A stretch of DNA of 29,452 nucleotides. It comes from CAZKGE01 sp964541695. GTDB lineage: Bacteria; Bacillota; Clostridia; Christensenellales; CAG-138. The stretch spans positions 1 through 29,452 of the forward strand of contig CAZIRB010000015.1 in NCBI GenBank assembly GCA_964541695.1. Reading direction: 5' to 3'. Shown in pieces: positions 15,525 to 22,733 of the stretch. The translations under genes were made by a program, and so were the position numbers. Every line of letters begins with the position of its first letter. The stretch's first letter is position 1. The notes under the pieces were generated by a model, which was not told the origin of the DNA, made no database searches, and saw only the letters and a program-made list of their open reading frames with translations.

Positions 15525-15598
15525 AGCGCTTCTCAATTTATTCAATGTTTATTCACAGAATGTTGCTTGGTTTCCCGCCCCCCGTCCGGCCGCGCGGC

Positions 15599-15627
15599 TT
15601 GACAAAACGGACGCCGTTTTCTATCAT
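15599..15627 (+). promoter_or_regulatory. Promoter of surface protein/sortase module 2
   Basis: TTGACA (15599-15604), 17-nt spacer, TATCAT (15622-15627) followed by GA, the same as the module 1 promoter. A ~75-nt leader with a small GGGG/CCCC hairpin precedes the ATG. Confidence 0.8.
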
Positions 15628-15703
15628 GAGATGTGTCTATTGTGCTGCACTCCAGGGGAGAAGCCCCGGGCTGCTTCGCCAAAATGAAGGGGGAATTTGA
15701 ATC

Positions 15704-17125
15704 ATGAAGGTAAAAAACAGAGTCTTGACCGCCGCGCTGGCGCTGGCGTTTGCCGCCGCGCTGATTATTGCGCCGCACGCGGCCAAAGCAGCCATCTCCT
15801 CATTGTCGCTTTCGACCTATGAGCACAGTTTCACGCTTGACAGCGCGGGCGCGCCGATCGGCAGCGGCGAGTTAATCCTGACAGCAAACGAAGTCGGCGA
15901 CACCGCCGGCGTCGACTGGTCCATCACGAGCGGCTCTTCCGCCACGATCACAGCCCCCGTCGCCCCTTCCCCTCTCGATCCCAATTACAATATTATCGTC
16001 AGGCCTAACACCACGCCCGGCGTCTCCTATGTGCGCGCCACATCCAAGGCCGTCGACGCCAGCAGCAACCACCTGACGCAGGACTGCAAGATCATCGTAC
16101 GCCAGAATGTGGATGTCAATATCGTGCAATCGGCGCTCTCCTTCAATGCCGGCGAGCCCTCGTATCAGGTCACCGCGAACGTTACGCCGGGCACGATCGA
16201 CCCGAGCAAGTATTATCTTCAGTGGACGAGCTCCAACGCCCAGATCGCGACGGTCTCTCCCGCGGCACAGCCCTCGCTGACCGCCTGGGTCACGCCGGGC
16301 ACGAAAGGCGGCACCGCCACCATCACCGCCAAGGTCATTTCGCTCGACGGCGCCTACATCGGCGGCGCGCAGGACACGCTGGGAGTCACCGTTATCAACA
16401 ACAATCCCTACCTCGATCTGACCAGTCCGCAGACATCGTTCCCGGACTACGGCCTCGTACAGGCCGTGTCGCTCACGCTGTTCAACGGCGGCGGCAGCAC
16501 GCCTTACGCCACCAACGCCGCGATCACGTGGACGCTGAGCAACAACGACGTGATTCAGTTGACAAGCAGCTCCGCCGCGCTCTCCTCGGGCACCGGCTCC
16601 GCGACGTTTACGACCAAGAAGAACGGCACCGTGAAGCTGACCGCCACCATTAAGGACGCAAGCGGCAACGCGCTGTCCGACTCGGTCACGATCACCGTGG
16701 CCAAGCCTCTGCCCACGCTCAGCCTTGAGGGCGACTCCAATATGAACGCCTCGAACCGCAACGGCCACCTGACCGCCGCGCTGACGCAGAACCCGGGCAA
16801 CGCCGTCGCGAGCAACGCCGCTTTGCGCTGGAGCGTCGACAGCAGCAAGCTTGCGACCGTCACGGGCGACGCCAACATGACGAACTATTCCGCCAACGCG
16901 ACCGTGCATTCGCTCTACAACGGCACGATCCGCGTCACGGTCGCGCTGCGCAACGACAGCTCCGTGTCGGCCTACCATACGATGTACATCACGGGGCTCT
17001 CCTATCTGCCGCAGACCGGCCAGGACAGCACGGTCCTGTACGTCATCGGCGGCGCCTGCCTCGTCCTGTTCGCAACCGCGGGGATCCTGTATGCCAGAAG
17101 AAAAAAGAACGCGCAGCGTGCGTAA
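15704..17125 (+). CDS. Sortase-anchored Ig-like surface protein 2 (LPQTG signal)
   Basis: A 473-residue exported protein with the same plan as surface protein 1: signal peptide (KVKNR, then hydrophobic core to about residue 28, AKA-A cleavage), Ser/Thr/Asn-rich Ig-like repeats (WTSSNAQIATVSPAAQ, ITWTLSNNDVIQL, LRWSVDSSKLATVTGD mark successive domains), and a C-terminal sorting signal LPQTG at residues 435-439 with hydrophobic helix and RRKKNAQRA tail. The two proteins are clearly paralogous at their ends but diverged in the body. GGGGG about 9 nt before the ATG serves as ribosome binding site. The 3' end overlaps the downstream sortase gene by 35 nt. Confidence 0.92.
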   Translation: MKVKNRVLTAALALAFAAALIIAPHAAKAAISSLSLSTYEHSFTLDSAGAPIGSGELILTANEVGDTAGVDWSITSGSSATITAPVAPSPLDPNYNIIVRPNTTPGVSYVRATSKAVDASSNHLTQDCKIIVRQNVDVNIVQSALSFNAGEPSYQVTANVTPGTIDPSKYYLQWTSSNAQIATVSPAAQPSLTAWVTPGTKGGTATITAKVISLDGAYIGGAQDTLGVTVINNNPYLDLTSPQTSFPDYGLVQAVSLTLFNGGGSTPYATNAAITWTLSNNDVIQLTSSSAALSSGTGSATFTTKKNGTVKLTATIKDASGNALSDSVTITVAKPLPTLSLEGDSNMNASNRNGHLTAALTQNPGNAVASNAALRWSVDSSKLATVTGDANMTNYSANATVHSLYNGTIRVTVALRNDSSVSAYHTMYITGLSYLPQTGQDSTVLYVIGGACLVLFATAGILYARRKKNAQRA

Positions 17126-18779
17126 CGGCGCGGCCGTAAAAGGAAACGCCGCAGAACGTCGCAACGTCGCCGCCGAGGGCGGCGACGTTGCCGTATCCGG
17201 CGACGACATCGCCGCGGCGCTGAACGGCGCGGCGGCGGACGAGACGGACATCGTCGCGAGCGCGGCGGCGGCCTGGAGCGGCGGCGCGAACGGCCACGGC
17301 CCCCACGCGGCGCCGCCCGGCGAGGACGCGGACGGCGCGGCCCCGGTTGCGGCGGACGATGCGGCCCCTGCCGCGGACGGGCCCGCGGCTGCGGACAGGT
17401 CCGACACCGGCACGCCCGTAGACGGAATTATGCCGGACGAGACCGCCTTGACCGAGGCTTTGGACGTGCCCCCGATCGCGGACGAGCCCGCGGCGGGCGA
17501 GCGCGATGCGGTTTTGACGGATGATGCCGAGCTCGCGACCGCTGCCGTGCGGCGGCCCGACACGCCGCGCCGCGCGGTTCCGGAGCGCTTCGACGCGCCC
17601 AAAAACGGCGGGGAATTTGCCGAAACAGGCGCGTCCGAAACGATTGAGCGTTTTGCGGATACCACCGCGGCCGCGGACGGAGAACGCGTGCCCGACGCCG
17701 CCGCGCCCGAAAAAGACAAGCGATACGTCGATACCGGTGAACAGCCGCGGCGGCCCACCGCGGGCGGCGCGGCAGAGCATCTGTCCGGGCGCATGCCCGG
17801 CGGGGCGGCGCACCGCGTCGCGCCCGGCCGCACACCGGGGCCCCGCGTGCAGCGGCCGCCCGTGCGCAGGCAGGACGCGCCCGCGCAGGCGCCGAGGCGT
17901 TCAGCTCCCGCGCCCGCAAAGTCCGGCCGCAAGAAGCGCAAAAGCCGCCGCGACGTTGGCGAGACGAACCTGCTCATCATCAAGATCTGTCTCGCGGCGG
18001 GGCTTTTGCTGGCCCTCGCGCTCGTGATCATATCCGTCGTCATGGTCCAGCGCGGCAAGAAAGCCGAGCAATACGCCAATCAGCTTTTGCAGGCGTACCA
18101 GGAGAAGCAGTCGACCGCCACCCCGGTCATCGCGACCGATACGCCCGACGCTACGGAATCCGCGTCCCCCGCGCCGACCGATACGGCGGAGCCCGCCGCG
18201 TCGACCGACCCGCAGGCCGACGCCGAAGCCATGACCCTGGCCAACGAGCACGCGTTCGACGACGATTCCGCCGAAAATGTCGACGAGACCGCCGATTACG
18301 TCCAACCCGACGCGCCCGACGAGCACGAGGCCGAAAAGATCATCGCCTCCGTCGTCAGCAAAGTCGGCGAGGACGGCATCATCGGCGTACTCAAGATCCC
18401 CGTCATCAATGTCGAGCTGCCCGTGATCGGCAAGTGGTCCTATTCGCTGCTCAAGATCTCCGTCTGCCGCTATAAAGGGCCGGCCGCCAACGCGAAGGGC
18501 AACCTCGTCATCATCGGCCACAATTATAAGAGCGGCGCGCACTTCGGCAACCTCGACCAGCTCAAGGTCGGCAGCGCCGTCTACCTCACCGATACCAACA
18601 GCAACCGCGTGCGCTACGAGGTCTACGACATGGATACGATCGAGCCGGATTCGTTCAGCGCGCTCAACGACTATAAAGGCAAGGCCGGCCTCACGCTCAT
18701 GACCTGCAAGAACTCCGGCAACAGCCGCCTCGTCGTGCGCTGCGTGCAGAAGGACGCCGTACTGCCCGGACCGCGGTAA
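17091..18779 (+). CDS. Sortase, module 2, with long cytoplasmic extension
   Basis: A 562-residue protein. Residues 1 to about 290 are a low-complexity Ala/Asp/Pro/Arg-rich segment without recognisable domain, ending in a strongly basic stretch (KSGRKKRKSRRD). One TM helix follows (about 293-315), then a Thr/Pro/Ala-rich outside linker and a sortase domain from about residue 420 (GIIGVLKIPVINVELPVIG). Catalytic His477 (IIGHNYKSGAHFG), Cys539 (TLMTC) and an Arg in NSRLVV are present. The domain is close to that of the module 1 sortase, including the shared DETAxYVQPDAP linker, so the pair arose by duplication. The N-terminal extension is the main difference; it would lie in the cytoplasm if topology is N-in. 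The start could in principle be further downstream, but the ATG context matches module 1. Confidence 0.92.
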   Translation: MPEEKRTRSVRNGAAVKGNAAERRNVAAEGGDVAVSGDDIAAALNGAAADETDIVASAAAAWSGGANGHGPHAAPPGEDADGAAPVAADDAAPAADGPAAADRSDTGTPVDGIMPDETALTEALDVPPIADEPAAGERDAVLTDDAELATAAVRRPDTPRRAVPERFDAPKNGGEFAETGASETIERFADTTAAADGERVPDAAAPEKDKRYVDTGEQPRRPTAGGAAEHLSGRMPGGAAHRVAPGRTPGPRVQRPPVRRQDAPAQAPRRSAPAPAKSGRKKRKSRRDVGETNLLIIKICLAAGLLLALALVIISVVMVQRGKKAEQYANQLLQAYQEKQSTATPVIATDTPDATESASPAPTDTAEPAASTDPQADAEAMTLANEHAFDDDSAENVDETADYVQPDAPDEHEAEKIIASVVSKVGEDGIIGVLKIPVINVELPVIGKWSYSLLKISVCRYKGPAANAKGNLVIIGHNYKSGAHFGNLDQLKVGSAVYLTDTNSNRVRYEVYDMDTIEPDSFSALNDYKGKAGLTLMTCKNSGNSRLVVRCVQKDAVLPGPR

Positions 18780-18820
18780 GGGCAGGCGAGAGCTGGAACG
18801 AAGACTGAACGATGCGAAAA

Positions 18821-18852
18821 AGCGGCCCGCCTCTTGGCGGGCCGCTTTGTTT
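18821..18852. terminator. Intrinsic terminator after sortase module 2
   Basis: AGCGGCCCGCC, loop TCTT, GGCGGGCCGCT followed by TTGTTTTT. An AAAAA tract before the stem makes it usable for the converging sigH operon as well. Confidence 0.88.
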
Positions 18853-18874
18853 TTGGATATGAAACGGAGAAACG

Positions 18875-18950
18875 TTGGAGGCTCCGCCTCCAAAAAGGGT
18901 GCGTTGAGGGCTCCGCCCTCAAACTCCCGCCAAGGGCCTGAGGCCCTTGG
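18875..18950. repeat. Double-hairpin repeat, H1-H2 orientation
   Basis: TTGGAGGC-TCC-GCCTCCAA (18875-18893), TTGAGGGC-TCC-GCCCTCAA (18904-18922) and CCAAGGGCC-TGA-GGCCCTTGG (18930-18950). The stem sequences differ from other copies but stay perfectly paired, showing compensatory change. Followed by the conserved linker CCCGCAGGAAAAATCGAAGA. Confidence 0.87.
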
Positions 18951-18981
18951 AACCCGCAGGAAAAATCGAAGAACTATTAGG

Positions 18982-19034
18982 GTTTCCGAAGGGGGTTCTC
19001 CCCTTTGGCGGAGGTTTGGAGGCAGCGCCTCCAA
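18982..19034. repeat. Double-hairpin repeat, H2-H1 orientation
   Basis: GGTTT precedes CCGAAGGGGG...CCCCTTTGG (18986-19008, imperfect) and TTGGAGGC-AGC-GCCTCCAA (19016-19034). With the preceding copy it forms a head-to-head pair around a ~33-nt linker, as in the glnS-gltX gap. Confidence 0.85.
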
Positions 19035-19066
19035 CGTACCCCGTACCCTCGTACCCCCGTCCCCGT

Positions 19067-19696
19067 TTACAGCCGTTCCTCGAGCTTCTTTTTGACGCGC
19101 TGGATGGCGTTGTCGACGCATTTGGTGCTTTTGCCGAGCGCATTGGCGATGTGCTGATAGGAATAGCCCTGCAAATACAGCTCGAGCGCGTTTTTCTCGA
19201 GGCGGGAGAGCATCTGTTCGATGCTGGCGGCGACGGCCTCGTAGTTTTCGCGGCCGATGAGCGTCTCCTCGGGATCGCTGACGTGCGCGGACTGGATCAC
19301 GTCGATGAGCGTGCGCTCGGACTCGCCGTCGAATACCTGGCGGTTGAGCGAGACGTAGGTATTGAGCGGCATATGCTTTTTGCGCGTGGCGCTCTTGATG
19401 GCGGTAATGATCTGGCGCGTGACGCACAGCTCCGCAAACGCGCGAAACGACGTTTGCTTGTCGAAGTCGTAATCGCACACGGCCTTGTACAGCCCGATCA
19501 TGCCCTCCTGAATGATGTCCTCGCGGTCGGCGCCCACGAGAAAATACGTGCGCGCTTTGCTGCGCACGATCTGCTTGTAGCTGCCGTACAGCCTGTTTTC
19601 CGCTTCGGCGTCGCCCTGACGGATGCGGCGGATTAGTTCCTCGTCGGTCAGGGCGGCGTAATCAAGTGCGTGCGTTGTCCTGTCTCCTCTTTTCAA
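19067..19696 (-). CDS. sigH: RNA polymerase sigma factor SigH (Spo0H-type)
   Basis: A ~209-residue sigma-70 family factor. Region 2 is unmistakable (KARTYFLVGADREDIIQEGMIGLYKAV, then FRAFAELCVTRQIITAIKSATRKKHMPLNTYVSL), and region 4 lies at the C-terminus (LYLQGYSYQHIANALGKSTKCVDNAIQRVKKKLEE). In Bacillus and Clostridia this factor directs early stationary-phase and sporulation genes. The start is uncertain: the most 5' in-frame initiator is TTG at 19696, 4 nt after an in-frame stop, with no good ribosome binding site before it; an AGAGGAGA lies just inside. It overlaps the end of rlmB by 35 nt, so translation is probably coupled to rlmB. Confidence 0.95.
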   Translation of the reverse strand: MKRGDRTTHALDYAALTDEELIRRIRQGDAEAENRLYGSYKQIVRSKARTYFLVGADREDIIQEGMIGLYKAVCDYDFDKQTSFRAFAELCVTRQIITAIKSATRKKHMPLNTYVSLNRQVFDGESERTLIDVIQSAHVSDPEETLIGRENYEAVAASIEQMLSRLEKNALELYLQGYSYQHIANALGKSTKCVDNAIQRVKKKLEERL

Positions 19697-20789
19697 ACAT
19701 CAATATCGCCGCGGCCACGGACGCGTTGAGCGAGCCGATATGGCCGGACATGGGGATTGACACGAGGAAATCGCAGCTCTCGCGCACGAGCCGGGACAAC
19801 CCCTCGCCCTCGGCGCCGACGACGAGCGCGAGCGGCCCGGTCAGGCTCTGCATCGACATGGGCGTGCCGTCCATATCGCCGCCGGCGATCCACAGGCCTG
19901 CCTGCTTGAGCTCCTTGAGCGACTCGGTCACGTTCGTCACGCGCGCGACGGGCATGTGCTCGACGGCGCCGGCGGAAGCCTTGACGGCGGCGCTGGTCAC
20001 GGACGCGGAGCGGCGCTTGCCGATGACGACGCCGTGCGCGCCCGCGCAGTCCGCGCTGCGGATGATCGAGCCTAAGTTATGCGGGTCCTGGACCTCGTCG
20101 AGCACGATCACGAACGGCTCCTCGCCCTTGTCCTTGGCGGCGGCGAGTATGTCCGCGACCGTGCAATAGCTCACGCCCGCGGCGTATGCTACGATGCCCT
20201 GATGGTTGGCGGTCTTGCCGCCGTGCCCGAACGGCATGCACAGCTCGTCGAGCTTCTTTTTGTCCACCTCGCGGATTAAAAGCTTCCGGTCGCGCGCGAG
20301 GTTCACCGTTTCGCGCAGCGAGCCGTCCGGCCCTTCCATGACGAGGATACGGTCGATGCTGCGGCCGCTCTTGACGGCCTCGCGCACGGCGTTGCGGCCG
20401 ATAATCAGGTACGGCAGCTCGTCCGTCTCGTCCTGCCTGCCCGGCAAGTTCTCCTCGCCCTCCTGGGCGATCCGCCGGCCGTAATACGAGCCGCCGCCTT
20501 CGCGCGGCGCGCGCTGGTACGCGGGCTTATCGCCGTATGGTTTTTTCTCGCCGTAGGGCCGCTGCTCGCCGTTGTCGAAGCTCTTGCGGTAGCCGGGCTT
20601 GTCGCCGTANNNNNNNNNNNNNNNNNNNNNNNNNNNNNNNNNNNNNNNNNNNNNNNNNNNNNNNNNNNNNNNNNNNNNNNNNNNNNNNNNNNNNNNNNNN
20701 NNNNNNNNNCCGCCCTTGCCGCCCGGCTTTGCCGGACCGCGGCCCTTCGTTTCCCCGGGATTGCCGGGGCCGGACCGTTTATTCTGCAT
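19662..20789 (-). CDS. rlmB: 23S rRNA (guanosine-2'-O)-methyltransferase RlmB / TrmH family (interrupted by gap)
   Basis: SPOUT methyltransferase that adds a 2'-O-methyl group to 23S rRNA using SAM. The C-terminal half has all three SPOUT motifs: DEVQDPHNLGSIIRSA, VVGAEGEGLSRLV, and IPMSGHIGSLNASVAAAILMFEKRR, the knotted SAM site. Before it is the small substrate-binding domain starting LIIGRNAVREAV. The N-terminus is an unusual ~100-residue or longer Lys/Gly/Pro/Tyr-rich extension with YGDKP/YGEKKP repeats, broken by 100 N; true length there is unknown. The ATG at 20789 overlaps the mrnC stop by 11 nt, with AGGAAGAG upstream. Neighbours mrnC and sigH are the usual cysS-mrnC-rlmB-sigH neighbourhood of Firmicutes. 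Confidence 0.94.
   Translation of the reverse strand: MQNKRSGPGNPGETKGRGPAKPGGKGXXXXXXXXXXXXXXXXXXXXXXXXXXXXXXXXXXYGDKPGYRKSFDNGEQRPYGEKKPYGDKPAYQRAPREGGGSYYGRRIAQEGEENLPGRQDETDELPYLIIGRNAVREAVKSGRSIDRILVMEGPDGSLRETVNLARDRKLLIREVDKKKLDELCMPFGHGGKTANHQGIVAYAAGVSYCTVADILAAAKDKGEEPFVIVLDEVQDPHNLGSIIRSADCAGAHGVVIGKRRSASVTSAAVKASAGAVEHMPVARVTNVTESLKELKQAGLWIAGGDMDGTPMSMQSLTGPLALVVGAEGEGLSRLVRESCDFLVSIPMSGHIGSLNASVAAAILMFEKRRQDNART
20610..20709. other. Assembly gap (100 N) inside rlmB
   Basis: Exactly 100 N, a scaffolding placeholder. It falls in the repetitive YGDKP-coding part of rlmB, which explains the assembly break. The reading frame happens to stay open across it, but the real size is unknown. 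Confidence 0.97.
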
Positions 20790-21240
20790 GTTTCTCTTCC
20801 TCCCATGCCGCGCGCATCAGTTCCGCGATGCGCTCGTCCTTCCCTTTCATAAACAAATACCCGATCAGCGCCTCCAGCGCCGACGCCGCGTGATAGTCCG
20901 CGCCCGACGCGTTCTTCGGCATCGTGCCGCTGTGCGCGTTGCGGCCGCGCCGGAATACCGCGCGCTCCTCGTCCGACAGCAGCCCCTCGAGCCGCCGCGC
21001 CGCCGCCGCCTGCCCCGCCGCGCATACATACCGGATCGCCGCCGTGTGCAGCGCGTGCGGCTGCATGTTCCGCGTGTGGATCAGAAACGCGCGCACGTAC
21101 AGGTCGTATACCGTGTCCCCGATGTACGCGAGCGTCAGTGCGGGCAGCTGCCCCGCGTCCGGCGTCCCGCTGTCCGGGAACGCGCGCTTCACCGATTCCT
21201 GCATGCTCATGCAAGTATTGTAACCGCTGCGGCGCGCCAT
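20779..21240 (-). CDS. mrnC: Mini-ribonuclease III
   Basis: A 153-residue RNase III-like catalytic domain without the dsRNA-binding domain; it processes the ends of 23S rRNA precursor in Firmicutes. Signature sequences are LAYIGDTVYDLYVR (catalytic Asp), RNAHSGTMPKNASGADYHAASALEALIGYLFMKG (second acidic cluster). The ATG at 21240 has AAAAGGA 7 nt upstream; two further ATGs (MSMQ) lie 10-12 codons inside and could also be used. It is first in the mrnC-rlmB-sigH group. Confidence 0.94.
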   Translation of the reverse strand: MARRSGYNTCMSMQESVKRAFPDSGTPDAGQLPALTLAYIGDTVYDLYVRAFLIHTRNMQPHALHTAAIRYVCAAGQAAAARRLEGLLSDEERAVFRRGRNAHSGTMPKNASGADYHAASALEALIGYLFMKGKDERIAELMRAAWEEEKHAE

Positions 21241-21318
21241 AGCAAATCCTTTTCGGTCAGGCACGCGTTTTTGTTTGCACGCACAGGTAAAACGGCGAAA
21301 ACGAGGGCACGGAAGTAT

Positions 21319-21342
21319 GAAAAAAGGCCCGCCGGAGGCGGG
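21319..21342 (-). terminator. Terminator-like hairpin upstream of mrnC
   Basis: On the minus strand CCCGCC-TCC-GGCGGG is followed by CC and a run of T. It lies about 80 nt upstream of the mrnC ATG, so it would stop minus-strand transcripts arriving from the right or act as an attenuator of mrnC. A near copy of this stretch is at 21923-21946. Confidence 0.6.
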
Positions 21343-21371
21343 ACGAGGAAAGGGAGGCAGGACGGGGAACG

Positions 21372-21392
21372 TTCGAGGGCTTTGCCCTCGAA
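21372..21392. repeat. Short GC-rich hairpin
   Basis: TTCGAGGGC-TTT-GCCCTCGAA, a perfect 9-bp stem with 3-nt loop, closely similar to the hairpin at 2560-2584. The remainder of the 265-bp mrnC-to-21536 gap is A/T-richer sequence in which no confident promoter was found. Confidence 0.7.
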
Positions 21393-21535
21393 CACCCACT
21401 TCTTTTCTTTAAGAAAAAAAGCAAAAGATACAAAAAACATGCAACGGAATCTTTTTAACAAGTAGGCTGGCTGCACACCTTTTTTCCTTTTGTGTTTGGT
21501 ACGATATGAACAATACGGTCAGGGAGGATATAGCA

Positions 21536-21910
21536 ATGGCATGTTTGTTCGGACACAAACTGGAAAACGGCAAATGCGTACGCTGCGGAAGCGCTATGAT
21601 TTCGGGTGTGTTGACACCCGAGGAAACGGAAAAGACCATTGGTTTTTTGGAGACTTATCAGCTCCTGTACGGTCGGCTCGCCCTCGAAGGCACGGGAGCG
21701 GACAAAAATTTCGGTTCGGACGCGTCGCATATGTTTGCCACGCTGAAAGCATTCTTTGAAGCATCCGACAAAACGTATGACAAAACAGCGTGGAAAACCG
21801 TACTGGATGGTCTGGCCGGCTTTCAGAACGCTCTGCCGGAAGTTTTGAGCGAAGGAATTAAACCAATAACAAGCAAAATAGAACAATACGTAAAGAGCTC
21901 TCCGCGATAA
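21536..21910 (+). CDS. Hypothetical protein with N-terminal Cys/His zinc-ribbon-like motif
   Basis: A 124-residue protein I do not recognise. The N-terminus MACLFGHKLENGKCVRCG places Cys, His and a CxxC pair as in a small zinc knuckle; the remainder is helical, without TM segments or signal peptide. The ATG at 21536 has AGGGAGGA 7 nt upstream; an ATG 30 nt earlier lacks one. Base composition is visibly lower in GC than the surrounding genes, and it is the only plus-strand gene in a run of minus-strand genes, flanked on the right by intergenic repeats. This suggests an acquired accessory gene. Confidence 0.7.
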   Translation: MACLFGHKLENGKCVRCGSAMISGVLTPEETEKTIGFLETYQLLYGRLALEGTGADKNFGSDASHMFATLKAFFEASDKTYDKTAWKTVLDGLAGFQNALPEVLSEGIKPITSKIEQYVKSSPR

Positions 21911-21922
21911 AGTGCGTCTCAA

Positions 21923-21946
21923 TAAAAAAAGCCCGCCGAAAGCGGG
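21923..21946 (-). terminator. Intrinsic terminator for the lepB operon
   Basis: On the minus strand CCCGC-TTTCG-GCGGG is followed by C and seven T. It lies 300 nt beyond the end of the second lepB gene, past the repeat copies. Confidence 0.7.
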
Positions 21947-22105
21947 GATGGGAACGGGGGGCGAGACGAGGGAGCGATGAGGGCTCCCCCACAGTTCACA
22001 ATGGTCGCACACGCCCCCTAGGGCCTGTGCTCCCTTGCTCACTGGGCCTTCGCCTCGCTTCATCCGCCACAGGCGGCGCTCGGCTTTGGCCCCTTCATAC
22101 ACCCG

Positions 22106-22134
22106 CCAAAGGGTCGTAGGCCCTTTGGAAACCC
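22106..22134. repeat. Double-hairpin repeat, degenerate H1-H2 copy
   Basis: CCAAAGGGTC-GTA-GGCCCTTTGG (22106-22128) followed by AAACCC. The preceding ~140 bp (21960-22105) hold GGGCTC/GAGCCC and GGCCTGTG/CACAGGC fragments that look like decayed copies; I see no gene there. Confidence 0.8.
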
Positions 22135-22172
22135 ATTCCAAAGAGGAAACAAAGTATCTTGCCCAGCTTCTT

Positions 22173-22226
22173 GGGTTTCCAAAGGGGGTTCCCCCCTTTG
22201 GTGGGGTGCAGGGGTGAAACCCCTGC
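22173..22226. repeat. Double-hairpin repeat, H2-H1 orientation
   Basis: GGGTTT then CCAAAGGGGG-TTC-CCCCCTTTGG (22179-22201) and GCAGGGGT-GAA-ACCCCTGC (22208-22226). Faces the copy at 22106-22134 head to head and ends 18 nt from the lepB stop. Confidence 0.87.
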
Positions 22227-22243
22227 AAAGGTCCTCTCCCCCG

Positions 22244-22666
22244 TCAATAATAAAACGTAAACTTCTCGACCGGATAGACGCGGAAGCGGAGCACGCCGGC
22301 GATNNNNNNNNNNNNNNNNNNNNNNNNNNNNNNNNNNNNNNNNNNNNNNNNNNNNNNNNNNNNNNNNNNNNNNNNNNNNNNNNNNNNNNNNNNNNNNNNN
22401 NNNTCGCCGTTTTTATCGGTGAACAGCACGACGTCGCCGCGCTTGGGCGCGGTGAGGTACTTGGCGAGGCGGTCCGCGAACACGATCTCGCCGTCTGTAA
22501 GCTGCGGCGCCATCGACGCGCCGGACACGCGCACGGGAGTAAACCACACGCCGAACACGAACGCGAGCACGAGCGCCGAGATGGTCAAAGAGAACACCCA
22601 GCCGAGCAGCGTATGCTTCTTATATTCGCGCGCCCTGCCGGCGCTGCGTCTGACCCGAACCTCCAT
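22244..22666 (-). CDS. lepB: Signal peptidase I, second copy (interrupted by gap)
   Basis: Membrane-bound serine protease that removes signal peptides of exported proteins. Visible parts: a basic cytoplasmic N-terminus, one TM helix (LLGWVFSLTISALVLAFVFGVWF, about 20-42), the catalytic serine box VSGASMAPQL, and KRGDVVLF (box C). The region expected to hold the general-base lysine box falls in the 100-N gap, and the C-terminus RFRVYPVEKFTFYY follows. Length is therefore unknown. No strong ribosome binding site precedes the ATG (only AGGTG 9 nt away). It lies 58 nt after the first lepB. Confidence 0.87.
   Translation of the reverse strand: MEVRVRRSAGRAREYKKHTLLGWVFSLTISALVLAFVFGVWFTPVRVSGASMAPQLTDGEIVFADRLAKYLTAPKRGDVVLFTDKNGXXXXXXXXXXXXXXXXXXXXXXXXXXXXXXXXXXIAGVLRFRVYPVEKFTFYY
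22304..22403. other. Assembly gap (100 N) inside the second lepB
   Basis: Exactly 100 N placeholder. It removes the part of the gene that would carry the catalytic lysine. Confidence 0.97.
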
Positions 22667-22713
22667 CTAATCAAGCACCTGCCGAATAACTTATTCTAAA
22701 AAACCAATCCCGT

Positions 22714-22733
22714 CTTAATACTGCTTAATACTG
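22714..22733. repeat. 10-bp tandem duplication over the lepB stop codon
   Basis: CTTAATACTG occurs twice in a row (22714-22723 and 22724-22733). On the minus strand the first unit read supplies the Gln-Tyr-stop of the upstream lepB and the second follows it, so the duplication does not change the protein. Confidence 0.85.

Noticed and set aside
15872..18079. Long minus-strand open frame (735 codons) opposite surface protein 2 and sortase 2
   Set aside because: It is antisense to two well-supported genes, its translation is Arg/Ala/Gly/Val-rich without domains, and GC-rich DNA has few stops. It is a shadow.
18982..19034. Reading the double-hairpin repeats as ordinary intrinsic terminators
   Set aside because: Most lack a T-tract after the stem, several sit beyond a proper terminator, and they occur in tandem and head-to-head pairs with shared linkers.
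21961..22105. Possible small gene in the gap between the hypothetical gene and lepB
   Set aside because: Frames here are translated repeat fragments with no ribosome binding site; short palindromic pieces match the degenerate repeat family.
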